DNA of 64,000 nucleotides from the NCBI GenBank assembly GCA_963977525.1, contig CAXBPC010000014.1, positions 1 to 64,000 of the forward strand, read 5' to 3'. Shown one piece after another: positions 1 through 9,056 of this stretch. Both the position numbers and the translations under genes were made by a program. The stretch is from Ancylomarina sp963977525 (GTDB taxonomy: Bacteria > Bacteroidota > Bacteroidia > Bacteroidales > Marinifilaceae). Positions within the stretch are counted from its first letter, which is position 1; every line of letters starts with the position of its first letter. Below the pieces are notes generated by a model that saw nothing but the letters and a program-made list of their open reading frames with translations, was not told the origin of the DNA and did no database searches.

Positions 1-205
1 CACGCCACTTCGGGGCTGTACATCCATCACACTCATCGAGCCCCGAAGGGGTGCTCACCTAAAAAGGATGGGTGGAGCCCATGTTATCGAAAAAACATGG
101 TACACATCTATATTAAAACACGCCACTTCGGGGCTGTACATCCATCACACTCATCGAGCCCCGAAGGGGTGCTTATCTAAAAAAAATGGGTGGTGCACAT
201 TTTAA
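1..205. repeat. Two direct copies of a palindromic intergenic repeat
   Basis: Two near-identical copies begin at positions 1 and 119, a period of 118 bases. Identity is close over the first 53 bases and continues more loosely to about base 85. Each copy contains inverted arms (CTTCGGGGCT and AGCCCCGAAG) that can fold into a hairpin, so this looks like a REP-type or MITE-type element. The first copy starts at the window edge, so more copies may lie to the left. No reading frame is seen in it. Confidence 0.8.
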
Positions 206-280
206 TTAAATACAATTTTAAATCATGACAATATTTTTCATAAATTAGATTTTTAAAAATCATAATAATGTGAAGAGAGA

Positions 281-1066
281 TTGGAGCTGGAGATTTTATC
301 AGACTTAAATTTTAAAAGAATGTTAGATCAAGACGATTTACAAAATATCATCGAAGAGATTAAAGCTTTTCCACAGAATCAGCTTAAAAAATGCGAGATG
401 CCTATAGGCATTTACATACACGAAATTGATGGTTTACATACCCGTGCATCAATCGATCTCCCACAACTAATTGCGGCAGGAATGCCTCCCGAACTGATAG
501 ATAAAATGCTGGCTCGAACCAATGGCTTACGCACGGCTCAATGCAATTGGGAAGAGCAGTCGACTCAAAGGCAGCAAGCCATTAAAATATGGAAAACTGA
601 ATCGCCTGCAATATATGCCTTACGAGCTGATTTAATAGAAAACATGACTTTTGCTTATCGCAATAACGCAGACTTATTGCGAAAGCTTAAAGCAATAAAA
701 AAAGGCAATTCTCATGCTGATGCTGTTCAGGATTTGGCCAATTTAGCCTTATTAGGCAGAGCCAATTCGTCACCTCTACAAGCGATTCATTTTGATATAA
801 CACTATGCGATAAAGCAAGCGAAGAAGCAACAAAAATGGGGCGCTTACTGGGACAGGTAGGTGGACAGATGTATGTGGATGATGAGTTGAAAGTCTTTCG
901 TGACAAAGCCTTTAGCCTACTAAAAGAAGCGGTTGACGAGGTACGCAGTTATGGTCGTTTTGTTTTTCGCAAAAACTCCGATCTTCAGAAATCATATACG
1001 AGCAAATATATTCGCGAAAGGAATCATAAATACCGTAAAAAACAAAAGAATCTTATCGAAAACTAA
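281..1066 (+). CDS. Conserved-looking protein of unknown function
   Basis: Open frame of 261 codons from a TTG start preceded by a purine-rich AGAGAGA stretch; the first in-frame ATG is at 320, so the true start is uncertain. The product is predicted soluble and mostly helical, without signal peptide or membrane segment. The middle (about residues 130-200) is rich in Ala and Leu, and the last 60 residues are strongly basic (RERNHKYRKKQKN). I do not recognise a family or catalytic motif. It stands alone between a palindromic repeat upstream and a phased 21-bp repeat array downstream, which makes it worth checking as a partner of either. The basic tail could suit nucleic-acid contact, but that is inference only. 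Confidence 0.6.
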   Translation: MELEILSDLNFKRMLDQDDLQNIIEEIKAFPQNQLKKCEMPIGIYIHEIDGLHTRASIDLPQLIAAGMPPELIDKMLARTNGLRTAQCNWEEQSTQRQQAIKIWKTESPAIYALRADLIENMTFAYRNNADLLRKLKAIKKGNSHADAVQDLANLALLGRANSSPLQAIHFDITLCDKASEEATKMGRLLGQVGGQMYVDDELKVFRDKAFSLLKEAVDEVRSYGRFVFRKNSDLQKSYTSKYIRERNHKYRKKQKNLIEN

Positions 1067-1173
1067 TCGGAAGAGTGTAAATACGAACAAGGCAAACTTA
1101 AGCTTTCTATTTCTAGTGATTCCCTCTCAAGTAATTCAATCTCCCTATAAGCTAATGAGAGGTATCTCCTAAA

Positions 1174-1209
1174 ATTTTAGTCCTATCTCTTTACAGATAG
1201 GACTAAAAT
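1174..1209. terminator. Strong palindrome, probable bidirectional terminator
   Basis: A 15-bp perfect stem (arms 1174-1188 and 1195-1209, loop of 6) starts ATTTTAG and ends CTAAAAT, so T-rich tracts fall on both sides. It lies between the convergent unknown gene (ending 1066) and hrpB (ending 1470), which suits a shared terminator. The T-run is part of the stem rather than after it, so the call is moderate. Confidence 0.5.
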
Positions 1210-1234
1210 ATCATCATAAGATTTATAATTTCTC

Positions 1235-1381
1235 TGAGAGGAAACACATATTATATGAGATTATAGGATCATATGCTGAGATTAAAGCCTCATTAATTGA
1301 GAGGAATAACAAATTTTATGAGATTATGATTCCATTTCATGAGAGGTATAACTCGTAAATTGATAGAACAATGTAGGTTCT
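1235..1381. repeat. Phased 21-bp repeat array, seven units
   Basis: TGAGAGG, TGAGATT or TGATAGA begins at 1235, 1256, 1277, 1298, 1319, 1340 and 1361, exactly 21 bases apart each time. The seven-base core is kept while the following 14 bases differ from unit to unit. Another TGAGAGG (1156) lies upstream out of phase, and an inverted copy (CCTCTCA) lies at 1123-1129. Frames through it carry stops, so it is not a coding repeat. It shares its core and period with the array at 40463-40777. Confidence 0.8.
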
Positions 1382-1469
1382 ACTTATTTTCTATATCAAA
1401 TCGTATTTTAGATAGGCTCATCATGTCTCGATGGGCTCAACATCCTTAGACTTCGCTCTGGACACCACA

Positions 1470-3953
1470 TCATCGTTTTCGCTTAACACCTCGAATAGCT
1501 TCTGCTTCTTTGGGATCTTCGGGCCAATAGTGCTTGGAATAACGAATTCGCAACTCCTTACGGACTTCGAAATAGGTGTTCTCCCAAAAGTTAGGCAGAT
1601 CTGAAGTGATTTGAATAGGCCGTGAAGCGGGTGATAAAAGATGCATCAGTACTGAGAGTTTACCCCGATTCACGGTGGGGTTTTCGAGTAAGCCAAACAC
1701 CTCTTGAATACGTACAGCCAAAACAGGTGCATCACCATTGGCTTGATATTGCAATCGAATTTTCGAACCGCTAGGAACAATCACATGCTTGGGGGCGAGC
1801 TTATCCAATTCTGTTTGTTTCTCCCAAGGCAGGTGGTTTTGCAGAACTTCCTCAAGATCGATCTTTCCCAAATCCTCCGATTTACGAATACGTGACAAAT
1901 AAGGACTCAACCAAACCGCATTGGTTTTCAATAATTCCGATGTACTCACATCAGGCCACTCAGCATTAGGCTGCCACTTTCGTAGACTCATTATACGATT
2001 CTGCCATTGTGTTAACTCAGGACTAAAATTCAAAAGGTTGGATCCCTCCTTCTCAATGGCCTTGGAAATAGCATTTACTACTTGCTCCTCATCGGGCTGA
2101 CGAAGTGGTTTCGATTGCAAAGCGATACGACCAATTCTCAACTCCTTTGTCGCAATTAATCTACCCTTGCGCGTGTCCCAAACAATGTTTTCGCGCTCTT
2201 TTACCAATGGAGCCAAATCCTGTGGGTTAAGAGCCGAAGCCATAAAAATCTTTCCACCTCGCTCCCTATCGTCAACATGGGCAATAGCCAACCAAGGCTC
2301 GTGGGCCAAATCATCTTGATGGCTCGCCATGGCTTGTTTACCATTGGCCATCATAAATCGAGCATTGGTTCCTGGGCTAGCATGAGCAATTCGTTCGGGA
2401 TAAGCCTGTACCAAAATCACACCCGTTTCGTAAGGATCAACTGGGCCATTTTCGGCTTTTATATTGAAGAGTTGCCTGTACGAAGCGGCTACTTTCTCAA
2501 TTCTATTCAGTGTTCTAAGCGTTCTATCACCCTTGCGATGTCGGCGCAAAGCCTCTATTCTCAAATTAATGTCGATACCTGTTTCGCGAGGCAAAGGGTC
2601 GCGCTCTTCAAGGAGTGCGGCTAAATCGGTAGCCAATGGCAATAATCCTTCATCCTTAGCCTTAAGTAGCATATGCGCAATACGAGGATGACAAGGTAGT
2701 TTCTGAATCTGACGTCCGTGTTCTGTGATACGATCATTCTCTAAGGCATCCAACTCATGCAAACTTTCATTGGCTTGAGAAATAGCCTCTACAGGAGGTG
2801 GACTTAACCATGTTAAATCTTGAATATTCTCAACACCCCAAGCTGCTATCTCTAGAACAAGCGTACTTAAATCTGCTTCCAACATCTCGGGCACTCGCTG
2901 CTCTTTTAATCTCAAATGAGTTGCTAAGGACCACATACGATAACAAATACCTGGTCCAAGTCTCCCAGCACGTCCCGCTCTCTGGTCGGCAGAATCCTTT
3001 GTTATCTCAATCGTTTCAAGTCGTGACAAACCAGATTTAGAATCAAATCGAGATACTCGACTAAAGCCACAATCTACAACCGTATGAATCCCTTCAATCG
3101 TCAAACTGGTTTCAGCAATGGCAGTTGCCAACACTATTTTTCTGCGCCCTTGTCTGTCGGGCATAATGGCTGCCTGTTGCTGATTACTTGCCAGCATACC
3201 AAATAAGGGGTAAATCATAAAATCGGAAAGTTGTGCCTTAAGAAAAGCTTCACATTTTCGGATTTCACCTTCGCCCGGTAAAAAGACCAGAGTATCCCCC
3301 TTCTGTTCCTTCACTGCCCTTACAACTGTATTGGCTGTAATTTCAGGCAGTAATCTTACATCGCTGGCATCTGTATAAATTAGTTCTACAGGATACTGTC
3401 TTCCTTTACTCTCAATTACTTTAGCATTTAACCGATTACTTAATTCTGTACTATTAATAGTTGCAGACATCAGCATTATGCGTAAATCGGGACGTAAAAT
3501 ATCCTGAGCTTCTCGACACAAAGCCAAAGCCAAATCAGCATGAAGGCTTCGTTCATGTATTTCATCAAATATGACCATGCCTACCCCCTCAAGCGCATTA
3601 TCGGATTGTAACATTCGTGTTAATATACCTTCTGTTAATACCTCTATTCGAGTTTCTTTTGATACTCGCTTTTCAAAGCGAATTCGATATCCAATATGCT
3701 GCCCCACTTCCTCACCTATAAGGGAAGCCATACGCATAGCAATACTTTTAGCCGCCAATCGCCTAGGCTCCAACATTAATATCTTCTGCCCTTTTAACCA
3801 CACTTCTTCCATCAGAGCCAGTGGTAACAAGGTACTTTTACCAGCTCCTGGTGGTGCCGAAATTATAAGGGTATTCTCATCTGCCAAATGTTCTCTGGTT
3901 TCTGAGATAATTTCTTTAACAGGTAAATCTATACTGAAGGGATCGAAAGTCAA
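1470..3953 (-). CDS. hrpB: ATP-dependent helicase HrpB
   Basis: DEAH-family superfamily 2 helicase of 827 residues, the normal HrpB length. The helicase core opens with a Walker A motif (GAGKST, residues 36-41), then DEIH (130-133), an SAT motif near 163 and the motif VI arginine-finger segment QRAGRAGR. The HA2-like and HrpB-specific C-terminal region follows and ends in a basic tail (RGVKRKR). HrpB proteins are predicted to use ATP to remodel RNA or RNA-protein complexes; the physiological substrate is not well defined. It is monocistronic, with a possible TAAATTTG -7 element on the minus strand at 3980-3987. Identification is secure from the motif order and C-terminal architecture. Confidence 0.93.
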   Translation of the reverse strand: MTFDPFSIDLPVKEIISETREHLADENTLIISAPPGAGKSTLLPLALMEEVWLKGQKILMLEPRRLAAKSIAMRMASLIGEEVGQHIGYRIRFEKRVSKETRIEVLTEGILTRMLQSDNALEGVGMVIFDEIHERSLHADLALALCREAQDILRPDLRIMLMSATINSTELSNRLNAKVIESKGRQYPVELIYTDASDVRLLPEITANTVVRAVKEQKGDTLVFLPGEGEIRKCEAFLKAQLSDFMIYPLFGMLASNQQQAAIMPDRQGRRKIVLATAIAETSLTIEGIHTVVDCGFSRVSRFDSKSGLSRLETIEITKDSADQRAGRAGRLGPGICYRMWSLATHLRLKEQRVPEMLEADLSTLVLEIAAWGVENIQDLTWLSPPPVEAISQANESLHELDALENDRITEHGRQIQKLPCHPRIAHMLLKAKDEGLLPLATDLAALLEERDPLPRETGIDINLRIEALRRHRKGDRTLRTLNRIEKVAASYRQLFNIKAENGPVDPYETGVILVQAYPERIAHASPGTNARFMMANGKQAMASHQDDLAHEPWLAIAHVDDRERGGKIFMASALNPQDLAPLVKERENIVWDTRKGRLIATKELRIGRIALQSKPLRQPDEEQVVNAISKAIEKEGSNLLNFSPELTQWQNRIMSLRKWQPNAEWPDVSTSELLKTNAVWLSPYLSRIRKSEDLGKIDLEEVLQNHLPWEKQTELDKLAPKHVIVPSGSKIRLQYQANGDAPVLAVRIQEVFGLLENPTVNRGKLSVLMHLLSPASRPIQITSDLPNFWENTYFEVRKELRIRYSKHYWPEDPKEAEAIRGVKRKR

Positions 3954-4082
3954 GTTGAAGGCATTTATTAAATGAGTGACAAATTTAATAAAATTGCTTC
4001 AGTCAGGAAATTCGAAAACAAGCAAATAAAAGATAGACTAGTTCAAAAAAGACTTATTTGTCTTTTAAAGCAGTCATATTTC

Positions 4083-4113
4083 TTTGAAATACCATCGCTT
4101 TAGTCTACTTTCG
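4083..4113 (+). promoter_or_regulatory. Bacteroidota-type promoter
   Basis: TTTG (4083-4086), a 19-base spacer and TACTTTCG (4106-4113) match the Bacteroidota sigma factor consensus with one mismatch in the -7 element. It lies 44 bases before the start of the transglutaminase-like lipoprotein gene. Confidence 0.7.
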
Positions 4114-4156
4114 CACGATTATAAAAAAAACAGGCGTAAGATCCAATAAAGAAAAG

Positions 4157-5173
4157 ATGATGAGACTGATGTTATTACTAATTGCAACTGTATTGATCAG
4201 CTGCAGCAAAGCACCAGAGAGAAGCTTTGAATTCAACTACAAAGTTAAGCTTCATGCAAACCCAAATAAAAATATGAAGGTTTGGATTCCTCTCCCACAA
4301 TCAAATGAGGTGCAGACGATTAGTGAGCTTGACATCAAAACTGACATCCCTTACGAGATAAAGACTGAAAAACAGCATGGTAACACTTACTTCTATGCAC
4401 AAATTAAAGAAGGTTTAAAACAAACTTCAAATATTGATATTCGATTCAGAGTAAATCGAAAGCAAAGAGGCGTTACTAAATTTGAATCTACAGATCCGAG
4501 CCAATACCTAAATGCTAATCGATTAGTGCCTGTTGGTGATCGTTTCGACTCAATTGCTAAAGCAAATAAGTTTAGCTCAGAGAACATGAGATCTGTTTAT
4601 GATTTCGTACTTAGTGAGATGTATTATGGCAAGCCTAAATCTCAAAACCCTTCTGACCATTACTATGCAAGTTTACCAACAAACATTAAAACAGGTATAA
4701 GTAAAGACAGTGTTGTATCGCTATATCTGAACACAACTAAAATTGCTGGTGAATTCACGTTTGGAAACGGTAATTCGGATTATGCTTGTGATATCTCAGT
4801 AGGCAACTGTACCGATTTCCATTCTTACTTTATGTCACTAACTCGTAGCATGAAAGTTCCATCACGCTTTCATATTGGTTTTTCTATTCCTGAAGGACAA
4901 AGTGGTATAATAGGTGGCTACCACTGTTGGGCTGATTTTTATCAGAATAATGAATGGTCTCCAGTAGATATATCAGAAGCTGATAAAGCTCCTTCGAGAG
5001 CAGATTTTTATTTCGGAAAATTAGATGCGAATCGTGTTGAGTTGACTCAAGGGCGTGATTTAATATTGGAAGGTTATTCTAAAGGGCCTGTCAACTTTTT
5101 TGTCTACCCTATTGTAGAATGTAACGGTGAGGCAAGCCCTTACTCAAAATCATTCTCATTCAAAGAGATCTAA
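4157..5173 (+). CDS. Transglutaminase-like domain lipoprotein
   Basis: The 338-residue product starts with a lipoprotein signal peptide whose lipobox LISC places the lipidated Cys at residue 16, so it is expected to be membrane-anchored outside the cytoplasm. An immunoglobulin-like region (about 20-110) precedes a transglutaminase-core domain. Its catalytic triad is visible as Cys218 (GNCTDFHS), His256 (GYHCWADF) and Asp271 (PVDISEA). Family members act as thiol peptidases or amidases or as cross-linking enzymes; the substrate here is unknown. A clear promoter precedes it and it appears to be transcribed alone. ATG at 4160 is an alternative start one codon downstream. Confidence 0.82.
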   Translation: MMRLMLLLIATVLISCSKAPERSFEFNYKVKLHANPNKNMKVWIPLPQSNEVQTISELDIKTDIPYEIKTEKQHGNTYFYAQIKEGLKQTSNIDIRFRVNRKQRGVTKFESTDPSQYLNANRLVPVGDRFDSIAKANKFSSENMRSVYDFVLSEMYYGKPKSQNPSDHYYASLPTNIKTGISKDSVVSLYLNTTKIAGEFTFGNGNSDYACDISVGNCTDFHSYFMSLTRSMKVPSRFHIGFSIPEGQSGIIGGYHCWADFYQNNEWSPVDISEADKAPSRADFYFGKLDANRVELTQGRDLILEGYSKGPVNFFVYPIVECNGEASPYSKSFSFKEI

Positions 5174-5316
5174 ACGGAATAACTAAAATGAATTTGAAAA
5201 GGCAACTCAGCCTTTTGTCATATATAGGTAAATTATTTAGTTCTCATTACTCACTAATAAAACTTTGTGATTTACCTTTACAGCCAGTAAAAGAAAATTA
5301 AGCTAAGGAATAAGAA

Positions 5317-6150
5317 ATGATTGATTTCAAAGTCGACATAAATAAATGCATAAGCTGTGGCTTGTGTGCTGGAGATTGTCCTGCTCAGATTATCAAAATG
5401 AATCCTACGCCAAGCATTCAAAAATCAAGAGAAAAACTATGTCTTAAATGTCAACATTGTTTGGCGATTTGTCCGGCAGCAGCCATATCAATTTTAGGAA
5501 TAAAGCCTGAGAATAGTTTATCAACCTCAGTCGAACTTCCCTCATATGAATGCATAACAAACCTGATTAAAACCAGACGATCTGTTCGTAAATACATAGA
5601 TGAAGATTTGGATCAAAATCTAATTCAGGAATTATTGGAAACTACTGCATATGCTCCAACAGGACACAACTACAATTCTGTACACTTCACCCTTATCGAC
5701 AAAAAAGAGGACTTAAAATTGTTTAGAGATAAGGTATATGCTGCTATAAAAAAAGCTGGTAAAGATAAAACGCTATTGCCACAATTCCAATTCCTTTATG
5801 CCATTCAAAAAGTATGGGAGGCAAAGGGTGTCGATGTGATTTTCAGAAATGCTCCTCACCTTTTAATTGCTTCTGCACCCAAGAAGAATTCATCTCCTCT
5901 TCCTGATTGCCTTATTGCATTAAGCTATTTTGAACTTTTAGCAAATAGCCGTGATATTGGTACCTTATGGAATGGTATGCTTACTTGGGTTTTAAATGAT
6001 ATTGATCCTAGTATTTCTAAATTAATAGGCATTCCAAAGGATTACACTGTGGGTTATGGACTGATTTTTGGAAAATCGGCAGTAAAATACCCAAGAACAA
6101 TCCAGTCTGATGGCTTAAGTCTTAATCGTGTAGATATGTCTAAAGTCTAA
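5317..6150 (+). CDS. Nitroreductase with N-terminal 2[4Fe-4S] ferredoxin domain
   Basis: Two-part protein of 277 residues. The N-terminus is a bacterial-type ferredoxin with two CxxCxxCxxxC cluster motifs: Cys11/14/17/21 and Cys42/45/48/52. From about residue 85 a nitroreductase fold follows, opening with RRSVRKY, the usual FMN-phosphate-binding start of the family. Such fusions are flavoproteins thought to pass electrons from the iron-sulfur clusters to FMN and on to an organic acceptor. They are common in anaerobes, and the physiological substrate is unknown. It is followed 69 bases later by kdsA on the same strand. No signal peptide is seen, so it should be cytoplasmic. Confidence 0.9.
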   Translation: MIDFKVDINKCISCGLCAGDCPAQIIKMNPTPSIQKSREKLCLKCQHCLAICPAAAISILGIKPENSLSTSVELPSYECITNLIKTRRSVRKYIDEDLDQNLIQELLETTAYAPTGHNYNSVHFTLIDKKEDLKLFRDKVYAAIKKAGKDKTLLPQFQFLYAIQKVWEAKGVDVIFRNAPHLLIASAPKKNSSPLPDCLIALSYFELLANSRDIGTLWNGMLTWVLNDIDPSISKLIGIPKDYTVGYGLIFGKSAVKYPRTIQSDGLSLNRVDMSKV

Positions 6151-6219
6151 TTATAACATACACACACTAATATCTCAAAGCTTTTCTTATTTTTGTATAA
6201 AATAAAACTTTTATAAATC

Positions 6220-7038
6220 ATGATTAAGAATATTCCCAATATAAAATACACCGAATCAGGTAACTTTTTCCTTTTAGCAGGACCTTGTGCTATCGAAGGA
6301 GAAGAAATTGCTATGCAAATTGCAGAGCGTATTGTAGAAATCACCAACAAACTTGAGATTCCTTTCATTTTTAAAGGCTCATACCGTAAAGCAAATCGCT
6401 CTCGTTTAGATTCTTTTTCTGGTATTGGAGATGAAAAAGCTTTAAAAATCTTGAAAAAAGTTAGTGATACTTTTGGTGTCCCAACTGTTACAGATATTCA
6501 CTCCGCTGAAGAAGCTGCTATGGCTGCTGCTTATGTTGATGTTTTACAAATACCTGCTTTCCTTTGTCGTCAGACTGATTTATTAATTGCGGCTGCTAAA
6601 ACAGGTAAAGTTGTGAACATTAAGAAAGGTCAATTCCTATCAGCTGAATCGATGAAATTCGCCGTAAATAAGGTGAGAGAAATGGGTAACGATCAGGTGA
6701 TATTAACCGAACGTGGAAATATGTTTGGTTACCAAGATATGATTGTAGATTACCGAGGCATTCCAACCATGCAAGAAAATAATTGCCCAGTTGTTTTAGA
6801 TATCACGCATTCATTACAACAGCCAAACCAAACATCTGGTGTAACTGGTGGTCGTCCAGACTTAATTGAAACCATTGCCAAAGCGGGCATAGCAGTTGGT
6901 GTAGATGGTATCTTTATTGAAACACATCCTGATCCAGCTAATGCAAAATCTGATGGTGCAAATATGTTACATTTAGATCACCTTGAAGATTTATTGACTA
7001 AACTAGTTGCCATCCGTAAAGTTGTGAATCAATTCTAA
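6220..7038 (+). CDS. kdsA: 3-deoxy-8-phosphooctulonate synthase (KdsA)
   Basis: KdsA condenses phosphoenolpyruvate with arabinose 5-phosphate to make Kdo 8-phosphate, the precursor of the Kdo sugar in the lipopolysaccharide core. The 272-residue length is typical. Family signatures include the LAGPCAIEG segment near residue 20, FKGSYRKANRS (substrate loop), and the C-terminal DGIFIETHPDPANAKSDG region that includes the metal or substrate-binding residues. It indicates a Gram-negative outer membrane. A possible -7 element (TATTTTTG, 6188-6195) lies 24 bases before the ATG, and a strong terminator follows directly. Confidence 0.96.
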   Translation: MIKNIPNIKYTESGNFFLLAGPCAIEGEEIAMQIAERIVEITNKLEIPFIFKGSYRKANRSRLDSFSGIGDEKALKILKKVSDTFGVPTVTDIHSAEEAAMAAAYVDVLQIPAFLCRQTDLLIAAAKTGKVVNIKKGQFLSAESMKFAVNKVREMGNDQVILTERGNMFGYQDMIVDYRGIPTMQENNCPVVLDITHSLQQPNQTSGVTGGRPDLIETIAKAGIAVGVDGIFIETHPDPANAKSDGANMLHLDHLEDLLTKLVAIRKVVNQF

Positions 7039-7064
7039 TAAAAGAATCACTTTTACAGACATAT

Positions 7065-7103
7065 AAAAAACCCTTGTAAGCTATTTGCTTACAAGGGTTT
7101 TTC
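7065..7103 (+). terminator. Rho-independent terminator after kdsA
   Basis: Perfect stem (AACCCTTGTAAG with CTTACAAGGGTT) with a 7-base loop, followed by a T-run and preceded by an A-run. It can act in both directions between convergent kdsA and hydA. Confidence 0.9.
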
Positions 7104-7183
7104 CGTCTTACCATCACCCAAATAAAGATGTGACGTATTTGCCTTTAATTAACTAACTATTCGTCAGTTGATTAATCTGACCT

Positions 7184-8980
7184 CTAGTACGGTTGACGCT
7201 TCACATATGAAGTGTGCAATAATTTATGAGACTTATGACTCAGCGGTTTCTCAAGAAACTCTTTATAAATCTTTACGATTTCAGGATTCTCATGTGACTT
7301 TCGAATGGCTAATGATAAATCCTCAGAATAAATCGCATCCATCCTTTTCTGACGAATTTCATTATCAACAGGGAAAGGTTGACCACCGCCACCTAGGCAA
7401 CCTCCTGGGCAAGCCATAATCTCAATGAAATGATAAAACCTGTCTCCTCTATCTATAGCTTCCATAAGCTGGTGAGCATTTTCCAAACCATTGGTTATGG
7501 CACATTTCAACTCAACACCTTCAAGGAATGACCACTCTGGAAGAACATCGACAATAGGTACAATAACCTCTTTCACACCTCCAAGTCCGCGAACAGGTTT
7601 AATCTCTAAATTCTCAAAAGGTACTTCTCGGCCTGTTACAATTTCATAGGCAGTTCGTAAAGCAGCTTCCATAACACCACCTGTAGCGCCAAAGATGACT
7701 CCAGCACCAGAACCAATACCCATAATTGAATCAAAATTCTCTTCATTCAGCTGATCAAATTCTATACCAGCTTGCTTAATCATAACAGCCAACTCGCGAG
7801 TTGTAAGAACAAAATCTACATCCTTATAACCACTATCTTTCATTTCTGGTCGATTAGCTTCATACTTTTTAGCTGTACATGGCATAATAGAAACAGAAAC
7901 AATATTCGCTGGGTCAACATCGATATTCTTAGCATAGTAAGTCTTAGCTAATACACCAAACATTTGCTGCGGTGACTTACATGTCGATAAATTTGGTAGA
8001 TATTTTGGATACTTGTGCTCGATATATTTAACCCATCCTGGCGAACATGATGTCGCCATAGGTAGAGCCACATCAGGATTATCATCAACCAATGCCCCTT
8101 TTAGCCTTGTTAATAGCTCTGTTCCCTCTTCCATAATAGTCAAGTCCGCGGTAAAATCAGTATCAAGAACTGAATCGAAACCTAAACGTCGAAGTGCAGA
8201 AACCATTCTACTTGTTACTCTCGTACCAGCTTCAAAACCCAATTCTTCACCTAAACCAACTCGAACTGCTGGTGCTGTTTGAACAACGACATGTTTTTCA
8301 GGATCTGCAATAGCATCCCAAACTTGCTCTACATACGACTTTTCAACTAATGCTCCAGTTGGGCAATGCACAATACACTGTCCACAGTTTGTACAAACAA
8401 CTTCATCTAAAGAATGATTAAAGAAGGTTGATATTTTCATATCAGCACCCTTATGAGCAACAGCAATTGCTCCCACACTTTGAATATCGGCACAAGTCCT
8501 CACGCAACGCTGACAACGAATACACTTACTATCATCTTTCTCAATAGATGGAGAAAGAGAATCGACGCTATAAAACTTATCAGGTACTAGGTCGATAAAA
8601 TCTTGATTGGTAATTTGAAGGTCAGCAGCTATTGTTTGAAGTTCACAATGCCCATTTCTATAACACTTAGTACATTCTTCATTATGTTCTGCCAACAATA
8701 ATTCAATAATATGCTTTCTACAATTTCGCACCTTTAAACTATTGGTATTAATCTCCATTCCTTCGTTTACAGGTGTAGCACAAGAAGCAACTAGCCTATC
8801 AACACCAGCTTGCTCAACAACACAAACTCTGCAATTACCTGCTACACAAAGGTCTTTGTGATAACAAAGTGTAGGGATTTTAATATGTAATTTCTCAGCT
8901 GCTTCGAGTATTGTTTTTCCTTCCTCAATACTAACAGTTATTCCATTGATTGATAAATTGATCATATTTGCCATTTTCAT
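7184..8980 (-). CDS. hydA: [FeFe] hydrogenase catalytic subunit HydA (trimeric, group A)
   Basis: The 598-residue subunit carries, in order: a [2Fe-2S] ferredoxin domain (Cys39/50/53/67), a His-Cys3 [4Fe-4S] site (His99, Cys103/106/112), two [4Fe-4S] motifs (Cys153/156/159/163 and Cys196/199/202/206), the H-cluster domain and a C-terminal small-subunit segment ending in HTSYVKRQPY. H-cluster motifs are L1 TSCSPGW (residues 310-316), L2 MPCTAKK (Cys368) and L3 ACPGGCLGGGGQ (Cys524, Cys528). The second Cys of the usual TSCCP is Ser313. With the NuoF-like and NuoE-like genes upstream it forms a cytoplasmic NAD(P)H- and ferredoxin-linked, bifurcating-type hydrogenase. Maturases HydEFG are not in the window. 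Confidence 0.93.
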   Translation of the reverse strand: MKMANMINLSINGITVSIEEGKTILEAAEKLHIKIPTLCYHKDLCVAGNCRVCVVEQAGVDRLVASCATPVNEGMEINTNSLKVRNCRKHIIELLLAEHNEECTKCYRNGHCELQTIAADLQITNQDFIDLVPDKFYSVDSLSPSIEKDDSKCIRCQRCVRTCADIQSVGAIAVAHKGADMKISTFFNHSLDEVVCTNCGQCIVHCPTGALVEKSYVEQVWDAIADPEKHVVVQTAPAVRVGLGEELGFEAGTRVTSRMVSALRRLGFDSVLDTDFTADLTIMEEGTELLTRLKGALVDDNPDVALPMATSCSPGWVKYIEHKYPKYLPNLSTCKSPQQMFGVLAKTYYAKNIDVDPANIVSVSIMPCTAKKYEANRPEMKDSGYKDVDFVLTTRELAVMIKQAGIEFDQLNEENFDSIMGIGSGAGVIFGATGGVMEAALRTAYEIVTGREVPFENLEIKPVRGLGGVKEVIVPIVDVLPEWSFLEGVELKCAITNGLENAHQLMEAIDRGDRFYHFIEIMACPGGCLGGGGQPFPVDNEIRQKRMDAIYSEDLSLAIRKSHENPEIVKIYKEFLEKPLSHKSHKLLHTSYVKRQPY

Positions 8981-9056
8981 TCTCTTTAAAAATTAAGGCT
9001 TCTAATTATTCATTGCCTTAAAAAATTGAACATTAGACTCATTTATTTAGAATCCA

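Noticed and set aside
7168..7419. Plus-strand frame over the end of hydA
   Set aside because: It is antisense to the well-supported HydA coding sequence.
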